Origin: Lysobacterales bacterium
GTDB taxonomy: Bacteria; Pseudomonadota; Gammaproteobacteria; Xanthomonadales; Rhodanobacteraceae
NCBI GenBank assembly: GCA_017305135.1
Contig: JAFKNA010000005.1
Location: forward strand, 248,001-312,000
Direction: 5' to 3'
DNA length: 64,000 nt
Below are positions 7,658 to 17,721 of this stretch, in pieces. The translations under genes were made by a program, and so were the position numbers. Under the pieces are notes generated by a model that ran no database searches, had not been told where the DNA came from, and worked only from the letters and a program-made list of their open reading frames with translations. The first letter of the stretch is position 1; the number at the start of each line of letters is the position of its first letter.

Positions 7658-10600
7658 GCTCGACCTCCAGCGTCTCGTGCACGTGACGCAGCAGGTCGTC
7701 TTCCTGGTAGGGCTTGCCGAGATAACGTTCCACGCCGATCTCCAGCGCGCGCTGGCGGTGCTTCTCGCCGGTGCGCGAGGTGATCATGATGATCGGCACC
7801 TGCTTCAGGCGCGCATCGTTGCGCATGTAGATGGCGAGTTCGTAGCCGTCCATGCGCGGCATCTCGATGTCGAGCAGGAGCAGGTCGGGCGTCAGGTCCT
7901 GGAGCTTCTCCAGCGCATCGAGGCCGTCCTTGGCGGTGGACACCTCGAAATCGGCACGCTCGAGCACGCGCGTGGTGACCTTGCGCATGGTGATCGAATC
8001 GTCCACCACCATGACCAGCGGCTTGCGTCGCGGCTGCGGCGCGTGCAACGGCGCGCTCGGCGGCGGCTCCAGCTCCATCCCGGCTTCGGCGGCATGCGCA
8101 CGCAATGCGATCAGGCGGCGCACCAGCGGGGCGAGGTCGAGAATGATGACGACCGCGCCGTCGCCCATGATGGTGGCGCCGAAGATTCCCGGTACCGAGC
8201 TGACCTGCGGGCCGACCGACTTGACCACGATCTCGCGCGAGCCGACCACGCTGTCGATGCGCACCGCCGCACGCTGGTCGCCGCTGCGGATCATCAGCAG
8301 CGGCACCTGGGCATCGTCGCCGATGGCCGCGCGCACGCGCGGAACGCCGAGAAGCTGGGCCAGGTCGTGGATCTGGTATTCCTCGCCGCCGTACACCTGG
8401 CGCGTTTCGCCCGCCGCGAGGCGCCGCTCCAGATCGTCGCCGGCGATCCGCGCCACGCCCTGCACCGAGGACATCGGGATGGCGTAGGTGCTCTCGCCGA
8501 GGCGCACCAGGATCGCCTGGGTCACCGCCAGGGTGAACGGCAGGCGGATGGTGAACTCGGTTCCCTTGCCGGGCGTCGAGTCGATGGCCAGCGAGCCGCC
8601 GAGCTGCTTGATCTCGTTGTGGACCACGTCCATGCCGACGCCGCGGCCGGAGAGCTGGGTCAGCTCGCGCGCGGTGGAGAAGCCGGTCTCGAGCACGAAG
8701 CCGTACAGGTCGCGGTCGGACAGCTCGACATCGGGCTTCAGCAGGCCGCGCTCGATCGCCTGCTGGCGGATCGCGTCGCGGTCCATGCCGCGGCCATCGT
8801 CGGCGATGCGCAGCACCACCTCGGTCGCCTCGCGGCTGACCACGATGCCGACCGTGCCCTCCTCCGGCTTGCCGGCCGCCTGGCGCTGTGCGGGGCTTTC
8901 GACACCGTGGGCGAGCGCGTTGCGGAGCATGTGCTCGAAGGGCGCCTTCATGCGCTCGAGCAGGTTGCGGTCCATTTCGCCGTGGGCGCCTTCGACCTTG
9001 AGCTGGGCCCGCTTGCCGAGTTCCTCGGCCGCCTGGCGCAGGGTGCGACGCAGGTTCGGCACCAGCGAATCGAAGGGCACCATGCGCGTGCGCATGAGGC
9101 CTTCCTGCAGGTCCGAACTCACCCGCGACTGCTGCAGCAGCAGGGTTTCGGACTGGCGCGTCTGGTCGTCGAGCAGGCCCTGGATCGAGACCAGGTCCGA
9201 GACCGATTCGCCGAGCGCGCGCGAAAGCTGCTGGAGCTGGGAGAAACGGTCGAGCTCGAGCGGGTCGAAGGCGCCTTCCAGCGTGTCCTGCTGCTCGCGC
9301 TGGTAGCGCGCGATGATCTGCGCCTCGGTTTCGATCTCCAGCTTGCGCAACTGCTCGCGCAGGCGGGTGACGGTCTGGTCGAGCTCGACCAGGTTGAAGC
9401 GGAAGGTCGAGATCTGCTGCTCCAGGCGCGAGCGGTAGATCGACACCTCGCCAGCGTAGTTGACCAGCGAATCGAGCAGTTCGGAACGCACGCGGATCAG
9501 CTCCTGCGGCGCGTGCGGTGTCTCCTCGCGGTCCATCGCGGTAAGCCGCCGCGGCAGCGGCACGGCAGGCGCGGCCGTGGCCGCTGCCGCGGCACCGGTC
9601 GCGTCCTCCGCCGGGCTCGCGGCGGCGGGCGCGCTGCCGATCGGCTCGCCGGCGACGATCCGCTCGAAACGGGCGATCGCATTGGCCGGCATCGCGATGG
9701 CGCGACGCTGCGCCACGCGCTGCACCAGCACGTGCAGGCGGTCGAAGCCGTGCTCGAGCGATTCGACGACCTTGCGGTCGATGTGGATGCTGCCCTCGCT
9801 CAGGGCGTCCACCAGCGATTCCATCGCATGGCTGAGGTCGCCGATGGGCGCAAGCCCTGCCATGCGGGCGCCGCCCTTCAGCGTGTGCAGGTCGCGCTGC
9901 AGCTCGACGATCGGCGCATGCTCGCCGGGCGCTTCGCGCAGGCGAGCCACCACGGTATCGGCGTGGTCGAGGATGTCGGCGCCTTCCTGCACGAAGATGT
10001 CGAGCAGGTCGTCATCGATGTCGGCCAGGCCGAGCGTGCCTTCCGGCTGCGGATCCTCCGCCAGCGGCGGCGGCATCGCGCCGCCGAGCATCGCGGGCTC
10101 CGCAGCCCCCGTGTCGAGGTGTTCCGCGGACGCCTCGGCAGTGTCGCTGCCGGGCAGGGTGTCCGCCGGGGGCGAGCCGAGGCGCGCATCGTCCGCCGAC
10201 GCATCGCCTTCTGCCAGCGCCAGCGGTTCTTCCTCCGCCAGCGCCTCGTCCTCTGCCGGCAGCGCTTCGACTGCGGGCATGTCCTCCGCCGGCTCCTGCG
10301 ACCCCAGCTCCTGCGCTACGGACTCCTCCACTGCACCCTCGAGGGGTACGTCCGCGTCCTCGCCCGGCTCCTCGTGAGGCGCGGCGAACCACTCGGCGCT
10401 GGAGGCGGTTTCGCTCCACCCGGAAACATCGGCCGACGTGGCCGGGGACTCTCCCGCCGACGCATCCGCCTCCTCTCCCGCCTGCTCCGGGAACCCGGTT
10501 ACCGTATCCGGCTCGGCAGGCTCCGGGGCACCGAAGGCGCCCTCGTCCATATCCGGCAGGGTGAACGGAACGCCCGGCGCCTCGTCGCCAGCCGCCGGCG

Positions 10601-13600
10601 CGGCTTCCCCGCCGGCCTCGCCCGATGGCGCGGCGGCCGGATCGAAGGCCTCCAGCGCGGCCATCAGGTCGTCCGGAATCACCGCCTCCGTGGTCTGCTC
10701 CGTGCTGGAGCCGCTGTCCTCGTGCGGCAACTCCGGGTCCGCCACGTCGGTGCCGGACACGTCCTGCCCGCCATGAGCTTCGGCATCGGTCTCGAGGGCA
10801 GGCTCGTCGGCCGCGCCCACGTCCGCCGCAAACCCGACACCGGGCGGCGCATCCCAGAGTGACGCGTCGTCAGCGGAGACCGGGGCGGTGCCGAGCCAGG
10901 AGTCCTCCGGCTCGGACGATTGCCCAGCCCCGGCCGCAGGAAACGGCCGGACCTCTCCGTCGCCGCCCGCCATGCCGCTCGTTTGGTCGAACTCGGTGTC
11001 GGCAGCCCACCCGGGCGCGGGCGGCTCCACGTCCTCGGCGCCGGCAGCGGCATCACCGCCGATGGATTCCCACAGCACGCGCGGATCGCTTTCCGGCAGG
11101 CCGGCGGCGAGCGCCGCCAGGGTTGCCGCCAAGGCCCTGGAGTCGGGCAGCTCGGTGTCTCGGGCATCCAGCTTGCGCATGACGCTGCGGGTCAGCTCGA
11201 CCGCCTCGCGCATGGCGGCCAGGCCACCCGCATCCGGCACGATGCCGGCGCTGCGCAGGCGCTTGACGTAGCTTTCGAGCGGCGCAAGCACATGGCCGAT
11301 GGCCGGAATGTCGACCATCGCAATGGCGCCGTTGAGGGTGTGCGCCGCGCGCAGCAGGGGCTCGCTGACGGGAGCCGGCTGCGCCGTGCAGTCGGCGAGG
11401 TACTCCTCGATCGTGGCCAGATGGCCGGCGACTTCGCTCTGCAGGATGTCGAACAGCACCGGATCGATGTTGGGCAGCGGCCCGGCCACGATCTCGCCGC
11501 CGCGGCCACCGGCGTCATCCGCGAGCGACGCGGGGCCTGCATCCACGTCCATGACGGGGAGACCGGCGCCCGGCGCCGGTATGCGCCGGCGCACGGTGCG
11601 CCTGACGATGCGGGTAAGCGCCGGCTGTTCGGGCAGCCAGGCTTCCTCGCCCGCCGCGAGCCGGTCGGCCACTTCGGCGAAGCCGGCGGTATCGACGTGA
11701 CCGGAGGGTTCGCCGCGCAACGCGGCAAGCAGGGCCGGCACGGCATCGATCGCGCGTTCGACCAGGGCCACCGCCGCGGGCGTGACCGCGATGCTGCGGT
11801 CGAGCAGGCGATTGAGGAGGTTCTCGACCTTCCAGCTGAATTCGCCAAGGGCGCGCGCGCCCACCAGGCGACCGGAGCCCTTCAGGGTATGGAAGGCGCG
11901 GCGCAGGGGCTTGAGCTGCTCGAGGTCCTCGAGGTCGTTCTTCCATCGCGGCAACTGCTGCCGCATGCCGCCGATTTCCTCCTCGACCTCCTCGATGAAC
12001 ACTTCGCGGATGTCATCGTCGATCTCTTCGCTGGCCGCCGTGTCGAAGCCGGACGGCGAGGCATCCTCGATCGGGACTTCCTCCTCGATCTCCTCCTCGA
12101 TTTCGATCCAGCCATCGCCCGCATCGCCAGCCGAGGTGTCGGCAAGGCGCAGGCCGTCGAGCTCCTGCCCCGCCGGCGGCGGTGTGGCCGCCTCGCCGAT
12201 CACCAGGTCGTTGATGTCCCGGCCCGGCAGCACGTCGATCCCGGGCACGCCATACGCGCCGGGCGCGACATCGTCGGCAAGCCCTGCGCCCGCATCATCC
12301 GACGCCACGAACGCGTCGACCGGATCGTGGCCGGACGCGGAGGCACCGCCGTCGTGCAGCGGCGCAGCAGCATCCATGGCCGCAGGCATCACGAAGGTCT
12401 CCGGCGGCGCGTCCGGCAACGGCCAGTAGCCGAGCGCGTCGAGGCTCTCGCGCGCGACGTCGAGGATGCGGTCGCGATTGCGGCGCTGCTCGCGCGAGGC
12501 CTCCAGGTAGTACTCGATCGCGGCCAGCGCATCGGCCAGCTTGTCCATCTGCTCGGCGGTGGGTACGCGGCGGTGGCCGATCAGTTCCACCTCGACGAAG
12601 CGCACGATGGCGGCCATGAGTTCGGCAGGATCGGGCAGCCCCAACATGCGCAGCGCGCCGGCGATTTCCTCCAGGAGGCGGGGGATCTGCCCGACCCGCT
12701 GGTGGTCCCAGGGCGATTCGATGAAGGCGACGATGTCGTGCTTGGCCTGGTCGATGTTGACCGCCGCCTCGCGCATGAGTGCGTCGAGGATGCGGCGCAC
12801 CTCGGCCTGTGGCAGTTCCAGCGCGCCCTGGTCGGCTTCACCGACGCCGTCGGCGCCAAGGCGTTCGATGTGGTCGTCGAGCGAGGCCTCGACGTAGAGC
12901 AGGGCGCCGGCCACGTCGAGCAGGGTTCCCTCGTCGACCTCGCGCTGGGAGCGGGCCATCCCGAGAATGATGTCGCGCTGCTCGCCCACGACCCGCCGCG
13001 GCACGCCGAGCCCGAGCATGCCGAGGGTGTCGCCGACGCGGTCGAGGAGTTCCACCTGGCCCTCGAGACCGGACGGATCGGACCGGCCCGAGCGCAGGAA
13101 GAGGTCGAGCGCGTCCTTGACGCGCAGGAGGTCGTCCTTGATCGCCGCCGAGACGGTACCGAGGAGGTTCCGGTTGTGGCCGGTCATCGAGCCCTGCGCG
13201 TGCTGCATCTCGCCTTCGGTCGGCAGCAGCGTGTCGAGCTGGTAGGCGCGGCGCACCTCGGCGCTGCGCGCGCCGTCGGGGAAGGCGCCGGCGTCGCCGG
13301 AATGGGCGACGTAATAGAGCAGGTTCTTGGTCAGCTCGCGCGGCGGCTGGGCGGCGAAGCCGGCCTCGCCCTCCTTCGCGAAGCGGTGGATCTCACGATC
13401 CACGCGCCCGAACAGGAGCTTGACGGCGACGCTGGCCTCCAGGCCGCCGTTCTCCACCGCCTCGATGACGGCGGCGGCGATCCACCACAGGCGCCGCGCA
13501 TCGGCCCCGCTGGAGATCGCGCGCAGGCGATCGAGCACGTCCATCAGGCGATGGAGGTGCTCGGCCGAGCCCTCGTCGCGGATCCACTTCAGCAGCGCCG

Positions 13601-14132
13601 CCTGGAAGGCGAGGCGCAGGCGCAGCGCCTGGGCACGCAGTTCCGTGGGGATCAGCGGCTGCGCGCGGCCGTCGGCCGACGCCGGCAGGGGCACCGCCAG
13701 GTCCGGCGCGAACAGCGCCGACTCGGTGAGCAGGTTCTCGCCGCGGCAGGCGCGCAAGTCGTTGAGCAGCGGCAGCAGGACGATCGGGATGTCGCGGTGG
13801 CCGCTCTGCAGGCGCTCCAGGTAATCCGGGAGCTGCACCATGCCGCGCATCAGCACCGAATAGCTTTCCTCGCGCTGGCGCACGGTGCCGGCCAGGAGCG
13901 ACTCGGCGAGGCGCTCCATGTTCTCCACCACCATGGCGGCACCGTAGAGCTCGACCATGCGCAGGCTGCCCTGCACCTGGTGCAGGCGCACCACGCAGTC
14001 GCGCATCGGTGCCAGGTCCGAGGGGTTGCCGACGAACGCTTCCAGCGCCTCGCGGGCCAGGGCCAGCTCGGCATCCAGCGCCTGCTTGACCCAGTTCAAG
14101 GCGGTGAATTCGCCTTCTTCGTGCAGTTTCAT
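7650..14132 (-). CDS. chpA: hybrid chemosensory histidine kinase ChpA (PilL)
   Basis: A 2160-residue CheA-type kinase that controls twitching motility through PilG. Three clear Hpt domains carry FHTLKGSGRLVGA (His near 745), AHTLNGAIAMVD (near 928) and LHTLKGGARMAGL (near 1414). The N-terminal module has a weaker LHQVQGSLRM (near 50), and several His-less helical repeats lie between. A long Asp/Glu/Pro/Ala-rich stretch spans about 985-1390. The CheA core follows: N box HMLRNALAHG (near 1731), G1 DDGRGMD (near 1777), F box TGFSTA, G2 GRGVGMDVV (near 1826), then a CheW domain (about 1865-2010). A C-terminal receiver (about 2030-2150) has its phospho-acceptor in LLLLDIEMPRMDG (near 2086) and Lys in YLGKPY. 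Pseudomonas ChpA has the same architecture. Confidence 0.96.
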   Translation of the reverse strand: MKLHEEGEFTALNWVKQALDAELALAREALEAFVGNPSDLAPMRDCVVRLHQVQGSLRMVELYGAAMVVENMERLAESLLAGTVRQREESYSVLMRGMVQLPDYLERLQSGHRDIPIVLLPLLNDLRACRGENLLTESALFAPDLAVPLPASADGRAQPLIPTELRAQALRLRLAFQAALLKWIRDEGSAEHLHRLMDVLDRLRAISSGADARRLWWIAAAVIEAVENGGLEASVAVKLLFGRVDREIHRFAKEGEAGFAAQPPRELTKNLLYYVAHSGDAGAFPDGARSAEVRRAYQLDTLLPTEGEMQHAQGSMTGHNRNLLGTVSAAIKDDLLRVKDALDLFLRSGRSDPSGLEGQVELLDRVGDTLGMLGLGVPRRVVGEQRDIILGMARSQREVDEGTLLDVAGALLYVEASLDDHIERLGADGVGEADQGALELPQAEVRRILDALMREAAVNIDQAKHDIVAFIESPWDHQRVGQIPRLLEEIAGALRMLGLPDPAELMAAIVRFVEVELIGHRRVPTAEQMDKLADALAAIEYYLEASREQRRNRDRILDVARESLDALGYWPLPDAPPETFVMPAAMDAAAPLHDGGASASGHDPVDAFVASDDAGAGLADDVAPGAYGVPGIDVLPGRDINDLVIGEAATPPPAGQELDGLRLADTSAGDAGDGWIEIEEEIEEEVPIEDASPSGFDTAASEEIDDDIREVFIEEVEEEIGGMRQQLPRWKNDLEDLEQLKPLRRAFHTLKGSGRLVGARALGEFSWKVENLLNRLLDRSIAVTPAAVALVERAIDAVPALLAALRGEPSGHVDTAGFAEVADRLAAGEEAWLPEQPALTRIVRRTVRRRIPAPGAGLPVMDVDAGPASLADDAGGRGGEIVAGPLPNIDPVLFDILQSEVAGHLATIEEYLADCTAQPAPVSEPLLRAAHTLNGAIAMVDIPAIGHVLAPLESYVKRLRSAGIVPDAGGLAAMREAVELTRSVMRKLDARDTELPDSRALAATLAALAAGLPESDPRVLWESIGGDAAAGAEDVEPPAPGWAADTEFDQTSGMAGGDGEVRPFPAAGAGQSSEPEDSWLGTAPVSADDASLWDAPPGVGFAADVGAADEPALETDAEAHGGQDVSGTDVADPELPHEDSGSSTEQTTEAVIPDDLMAALEAFDPAAAPSGEAGGEAAPAAGDEAPGVPFTLPDMDEGAFGAPEPAEPDTVTGFPEQAGEEADASAGESPATSADVSGWSETASSAEWFAAPHEEPGEDADVPLEGAVEESVAQELGSQEPAEDMPAVEALPAEDEALAEEEPLALAEGDASADDARLGSPPADTLPGSDTAEASAEHLDTGAAEPAMLGGAMPPPLAEDPQPEGTLGLADIDDDLLDIFVQEGADILDHADTVVARLREAPGEHAPIVELQRDLHTLKGGARMAGLAPIGDLSHAMESLVDALSEGSIHIDRKVVESLEHGFDRLHVLVQRVAQRRAIAMPANAIARFERIVAGEPIGSAPAAASPAEDATGAAAAATAAPAVPLPRRLTAMDREETPHAPQELIRVRSELLDSLVNYAGEVSIYRSRLEQQISTFRFNLVELDQTVTRLREQLRKLEIETEAQIIARYQREQQDTLEGAFDPLELDRFSQLQQLSRALGESVSDLVSIQGLLDDQTRQSETLLLQQSRVSSDLQEGLMRTRMVPFDSLVPNLRRTLRQAAEELGKRAQLKVEGAHGEMDRNLLERMKAPFEHMLRNALAHGVESPAQRQAAGKPEEGTVGIVVSREATEVVLRIADDGRGMDRDAIRQQAIERGLLKPDVELSDRDLYGFVLETGFSTARELTQLSGRGVGMDVVHNEIKQLGGSLAIDSTPGKGTEFTIRLPFTLAVTQAILVRLGESTYAIPMSSVQGVARIAGDDLERRLAAGETRQVYGGEEYQIHDLAQLLGVPRVRAAIGDDAQVPLLMIRSGDQRAAVRIDSVVGSREIVVKSVGPQVSSVPGIFGATIMGDGAVVIILDLAPLVRRLIALRAHAAEAGMELEPPPSAPLHAPQPRRKPLVMVVDDSITMRKVTTRVLERADFEVSTAKDGLDALEKLQDLTPDLLLLDIEMPRMDGYELAIYMRNDARLKQVPIIMITSRTGEKHRQRALEIGVERYLGKPYQEDDLLRHVHETLEVERG

Positions 14133-14229
14133 GCGACTACCCCCGACGCCGGGCGCGATGCGCCGCGCTGCCCGGGGCCGCAGCGGCGGAATGGTTCGTG
14201 TGGGGCGGACGGGGCGCCATCGCGATCGA

Positions 14230-16263
14230 TCATCCCGGCAGCTTGAAGTCCGCCACGGAGCGGCGCAGGTCCGACGCGAGCTGGGCCAGGTTGCCGATCG
14301 ACTCGGCGGTCTGGCTGGCGCCGACCGAGGTCTGCGAGGTGATCTCCTGGATCACGTTCATGGTGGCCGAGATGTTGGTCGCCGCCGCGGACTGCTGGCG
14401 GGCGGAGGTCGAGATGCCCTGGATGAGTCCGGCGAGGTTGTTCGACACCGTCTCGATCTCGCCCAGCGCATGGCCGGCATCCTCGGCCAGGCGCGCGCCG
14501 GAGACCACTTCCGAGGTGGTCTGCTCCATCGAACTGACCGCCTCGTTGGTGTCGGACTGAATGGTCTGCACCAGCGTCTCGATGCGCTTGGTGGCGCCCG
14601 AGGCGCGCTCGGCGAGTCGCTGCACCTCGTCGGCGACGACCGCGAAGCCGCGGCCCGCCTCGCCGGCGGATGCCGCCTGGATGGCCGCGTTGAGCGCGAG
14701 GATGTTGGTCTGTTCGGCGATGTCGTTGATCAGTTCGACGATCGAGCCGATCTCCTGCGAGGACTCACCAAGGCGCTTGATGCGCTTGGAGGTTTCCTGG
14801 ATCTGGTCGCGGATCGAGTCCATGCCGGCGATCGTCTGGCGCACCACCTGCGCGCCGTTGGCGGCGATCTGCACCGAGCGCTGCGCCACCTCGGCGCTGT
14901 CGATGGAGTTCTTCGATACGCCGTCGATGGAGCTGGCCATGTCGTTGATGGCCGCCGAGGCGGTGGTGATCTGGCGCGCCTGGTGCTGCGCGGCCTCGGC
15001 GAGCTGCATCGCCGTGGCCTGCGTTTCCTGCGCCGCCGCCGACACCTGCACGGCGGTCTCGTTGATGGTGGTGACGAGGCTGCGCAGCGCCTCGACGGCG
15101 AAGTTGACCGAATCGGCGATGGCGCCGGTGATGTCCTCGGTGACGGTGGCCTTGACGGTGAGGTCACCCTCGGCGAGCGAGCCCATCTCGTCCAGCAGGC
15201 GCAGGATCGCTTCCTGGTTGCGCTGGTTGAGCTCGGCGGTGCGCTGGTAGCGGCGCTGCTGGTCGCGGATCAGGTTGACGCCGAGGAACAGCAGCAGCAG
15301 CAGCGCGCCGGCCGCCGCGGCGGCGCCCCAGATCGGGTTCGGGAACAGGCGCTTGCGCGGCAGTTCGTCGATGCGCAGGGCCACGTTGCCGGCACGCAAC
15401 AGCACGCCCTGGCTGTCGGTGGAACTGGCATCGGCGGCATCCTTGACCTCCTGGAGGGCGGTCGCCGCGTCCAGCACCACGGTGACCGGGCCGCCTACCG
15501 AGGCCCACTGGCCGGCGACGTCGCTGACGATGTCCTTGGCGTTGGCGTTGTCGAGCGGCTTGATGTTGAGTTCGGAGGCCCCTTCGAGGAGACCCGTGAC
15601 CACCGACTGGTAGAGCCGCGAGTCGCGTTCGAGGCCGGCCGCCGAGGCCTGCGTGTCGTCACCGCCGGCGAGGATGCGACCGACGCGTCCGCCCATGCGG
15701 TCGGCGAGCTGCATCTGGCGCGAGGTGATGTAGACCTGCGGCGCGCTGGCGTTGCGGTCGGTCAGGATGTTGACCACCTCGGTCATGCGCGCGTTGAGCG
15801 TGGACAGCCTGTCGGTGAACTCCTTGGCGCTGGCGTGCGCATTCAGCACCACGTCCTTGTTGGAGAGGATCTTGCTGGCGTCGGCCTGCAGCTGGTTCCA
15901 CGACTTGGTGAGGGCATCGAGCTCGCTGCCGACGCCGGGCGCGCCAGCATAGCCGGGCATGCCGGTCTCGTCGCCGGAGTTGAGGCTCTTGACGAACTTG
16001 CCGATGCTGGTGCGGGTGCTTTCCAGCTCCTCGAAGGCCAGCTCGTTGCCGGCCGCCGCCTCGGCGGCGTACTTGGAGAGCTGCTGCGAGAGCACCTGGA
16101 TCTGCGTCGTGTACTGCACCGCCTTGCGGTCGTCGCGGTTCTTCAGGTAGAGGAAGACGAAGTCCACGATCGCGAACACGAAAAGGAATCCGAGCAACAC
16201 GAACAACACCGTGTTGGCCCTGCCGCCCCGCTCGCGCCCGAGCGCACCTGCCGTTGTACTCAC
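14230..16263 (-). CDS. pilJ: twitching-motility methyl-accepting chemoreceptor PilJ
   Basis: A 677-residue transmembrane receptor that feeds the ChpA kinase. TM1 (about 18-40, [21 protein letters not shown]) and TM2 (about 311-331) flank a periplasmic region containing two PilJ-type helical bundles. A HAMP-like linker (residues about 335-400) precedes the signalling coiled coil. The receptor tip contains [16 protein letters not shown] and [19 protein letters not shown], the conserved CheA/CheW-binding hairpin. It lacks a C-terminal CheR-docking pentapeptide (the end is DFKLPG). Gene order pilI-pilJ-chpA is that of all known Chp clusters, and the gaps to both neighbours are under 100 bases. 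Confidence 0.95.
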   Translation of the reverse strand: MSTTAGALGRERGGRANTVLFVLLGFLFVFAIVDFVFLYLKNRDDRKAVQYTTQIQVLSQQLSKYAAEAAAGNELAFEELESTRTSIGKFVKSLNSGDETGMPGYAGAPGVGSELDALTKSWNQLQADASKILSNKDVVLNAHASAKEFTDRLSTLNARMTEVVNILTDRNASAPQVYITSRQMQLADRMGGRVGRILAGGDDTQASAAGLERDSRLYQSVVTGLLEGASELNIKPLDNANAKDIVSDVAGQWASVGGPVTVVLDAATALQEVKDAADASSTDSQGVLLRAGNVALRIDELPRKRLFPNPIWGAAAAAGALLLLLFLGVNLIRDQQRRYQRTAELNQRNQEAILRLLDEMGSLAEGDLTVKATVTEDITGAIADSVNFAVEALRSLVTTINETAVQVSAAAQETQATAMQLAEAAQHQARQITTASAAINDMASSIDGVSKNSIDSAEVAQRSVQIAANGAQVVRQTIAGMDSIRDQIQETSKRIKRLGESSQEIGSIVELINDIAEQTNILALNAAIQAASAGEAGRGFAVVADEVQRLAERASGATKRIETLVQTIQSDTNEAVSSMEQTTSEVVSGARLAEDAGHALGEIETVSNNLAGLIQGISTSARQQSAAATNISATMNVIQEITSQTSVGASQTAESIGNLAQLASDLRRSVADFKLPG

Positions 16264-16324
16264 GCTTCACCCCCGATGACCGTTGTGTACCTTTCCCTGC
16301 CTGCCTTGCCGTGAACTGCCGGCC

Positions 16325-16873
16325 TCATGCCGCAGCCTGCTGGAACTGCGCGCTGCGGGCGAGCGCGGACATGCTGAACAGGCCCCAGTCGATGCCGCCC
16401 TGGCTCACCGATTCGCCGACGAAGCGGCTGAAGGGGCCATCGGGCTCGCCGACGCTGGCGGCCAGCTGCTCGCTGGAAAAGCTGCGCTGGCCAAGCACCT
16501 CGTCAACCAGCAGGCCCACGCTCCCGCCCTGCTGGCGCACCACCAGCACCCGCGTGGACTCGCCGCTGGTGCTGCGCCCGCCGCCGATGAAATCGCGCAG
16601 GTCGATCACCGGCACCAGGTTGCCGCGCACGTTGGCGATGCCGAGCAGCCAGCTGCGCGCGCCGGGCACCGCGGTGAGCGGCGGCACGGTGAGGATCTCG
16701 CCGACCTCGGCGATCGAGCTGACGAAATGGCGCTGGTCGACGCGGAAGCCGATGCCGCGCCAGAGGCCCGGGGCCTCGATCTGCTCGGGCGCGCCTGCGA
16801 CGTGGGCGAGGCTCCGCTGCTCGTAGTGGGCGAGCACCTCGAACGGGGTCATGGCATCGCCGGCATGGCTCAC
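16325..16873 (-). CDS. pilI: CheW-like adaptor PilI
   Basis: A 182-residue CheW-domain protein that joins PilJ to ChpA. Recognisable parts are RGIGFRVDQRHFVSSIAEVGEIL, the conserved WLLGIANVRGNLVPVIDLRDF, and RVLVVRQQGGSVGLLVDEVLGQ. Length fits Pseudomonas PilI (178 residues). The start is uncertain: ATG at 16873 is used here, and an in-frame ATG at 16852 (MTPFEVL) matches the expected N-terminus equally well; neither has a strong ribosome site. It lies 104 bases after pilG with no room for a pilH receiver gene, and 61 bases before pilJ. Confidence 0.92.
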   Translation of the reverse strand: MSHAGDAMTPFEVLAHYEQRSLAHVAGAPEQIEAPGLWRGIGFRVDQRHFVSSIAEVGEILTVPPLTAVPGARSWLLGIANVRGNLVPVIDLRDFIGGGRSTSGESTRVLVVRQQGGSVGLLVDEVLGQRSFSSEQLAASVGEPDGPFSRFVGESVSQGGIDWGLFSMSALARSAQFQQAAA

Positions 16874-16977
16874 GGTGTGACCCCCGCCGGCATCCCGCCG
16901 CGGGGCGGGCCCTGGAACTGTTGCTTCGCGTTGATGCCTGCCATCCCCTCCCCCGTGCTCAGTACGACTCCACCACC

Positions 16978-17373
16978 TCAGCTTCCGACATGGCGCCGGA
17001 TCGCGCCGAGGAGTTCATCCCGCGTGAACGGCTTGGTCAGATACTGCTCGGACCCGACGATGCGTCCGCGCGCGCGGTCGAACAGGCCGTCCTTCGAGGA
17101 CAGCATGATAACGGGCGTAGACTTGAACATCTGGTTGTTCTTGATCAGCGCGCAGGTCTGGTAGCCGTCCAGCCGCGGCATCATGATGTCGACGAAGATG
17201 ATCTGCGGCTGCTGGTCGGAGATCTTGGCCAGCGCCTCGAAGCCGTCCACCGCGGTGACGACCTCGCAGCCCTCCTTGCGCAGCAGGGTTTCCGCGGTGC
17301 GGCGGATGGTCCTGGAATCATCGATGACCATCACCTTGATGCCGCTCAGATCCGCGTTTCTGGTTTCGTCCAC
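16978..17373 (-). CDS. pilG: response regulator PilG (single receiver domain)
   Basis: A 131-residue stand-alone receiver that ChpA phosphorylates to promote pilus extension. The acidic pair is D18/D19 (VMVIDDSRTIRRTAETLL), the phospho-acceptor D62 (IIFVDIMMPRLDGYQTCALI) and the conserved lysine K114 (YLTKPFTRDELLGAI). Its sequence fits Pseudomonas PilG nearly throughout and better than PilH. I place the start at the GTG at 17373, preceded by a G-rich ribosome site (GGGGGGAG), because the upstream extension to an ATG at 17463 has no similarity to the family. It is the first gene of the Chp cluster and is divergent from gshB. Confidence 0.93.
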   Translation of the reverse strand: MDETRNADLSGIKVMVIDDSRTIRRTAETLLRKEGCEVVTAVDGFEALAKISDQQPQIIFVDIMMPRLDGYQTCALIKNNQMFKSTPVIMLSSKDGLFDRARGRIVGSEQYLTKPFTRDELLGAIRRHVGS

Positions 17374-17721
17374 CTGCTCCCCCCAACCCGGCCGGACGCT
17401 TCGCCCGACGTCGCATTCGTCATCGCGACCGAAGCAAGCAATTCGCATGCCACGATGCGCCACCCTGGATTCGGCGCCAGCCGCGCGCCGCTTCAGCCTC
17501 GTGCCTTATCCAACACGCTCGCGAGGCTGTCAAGTTATTGCCGCAAGTGCGCGATTCATCGGGAGTTCGTGCGCGATGCCACGCCCCGCTGTGTGCCCCG
17601 AGTGTAATATGCGGCGGCGGCGCGCACTGCGACCGGCGTCGCGCCCGGCACCGCCGACCATCTTCCGCGGGAGCGTGCACTGCCGCCCCCGTGACGCTCC
17701 CCTCACCAGCCAGACCGACGC
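17374..17721. promoter_or_regulatory. divergent pilG/gshB intergenic region
   Basis: A 348-base region that must carry the promoters of the Chp cluster (minus) and of the gshB group (plus). A -10-like TAATAT occurs at 17605-17610 on the plus strand, without a good -35 at the right distance. Nothing else is recognisable. Confidence 0.4.

Noticed and set aside
7677..14246. Very long plus-strand open frames (about 1060 and 1100 codons) opposite chpA
   Set aside because: They are antisense shadows of a clear 2160-residue kinase in GC-rich DNA. Their translations are Arg/His/Gly-rich with no domain, and chpA motifs fill the other strand throughout.
16978..17373. Assignment of the lone receiver as PilH
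   Set aside because: Sequence blocks such as DDSRTIRRTAETLL and GYQTCALIKNN match PilG, and it lies first in the cluster, so PilG is the better call.
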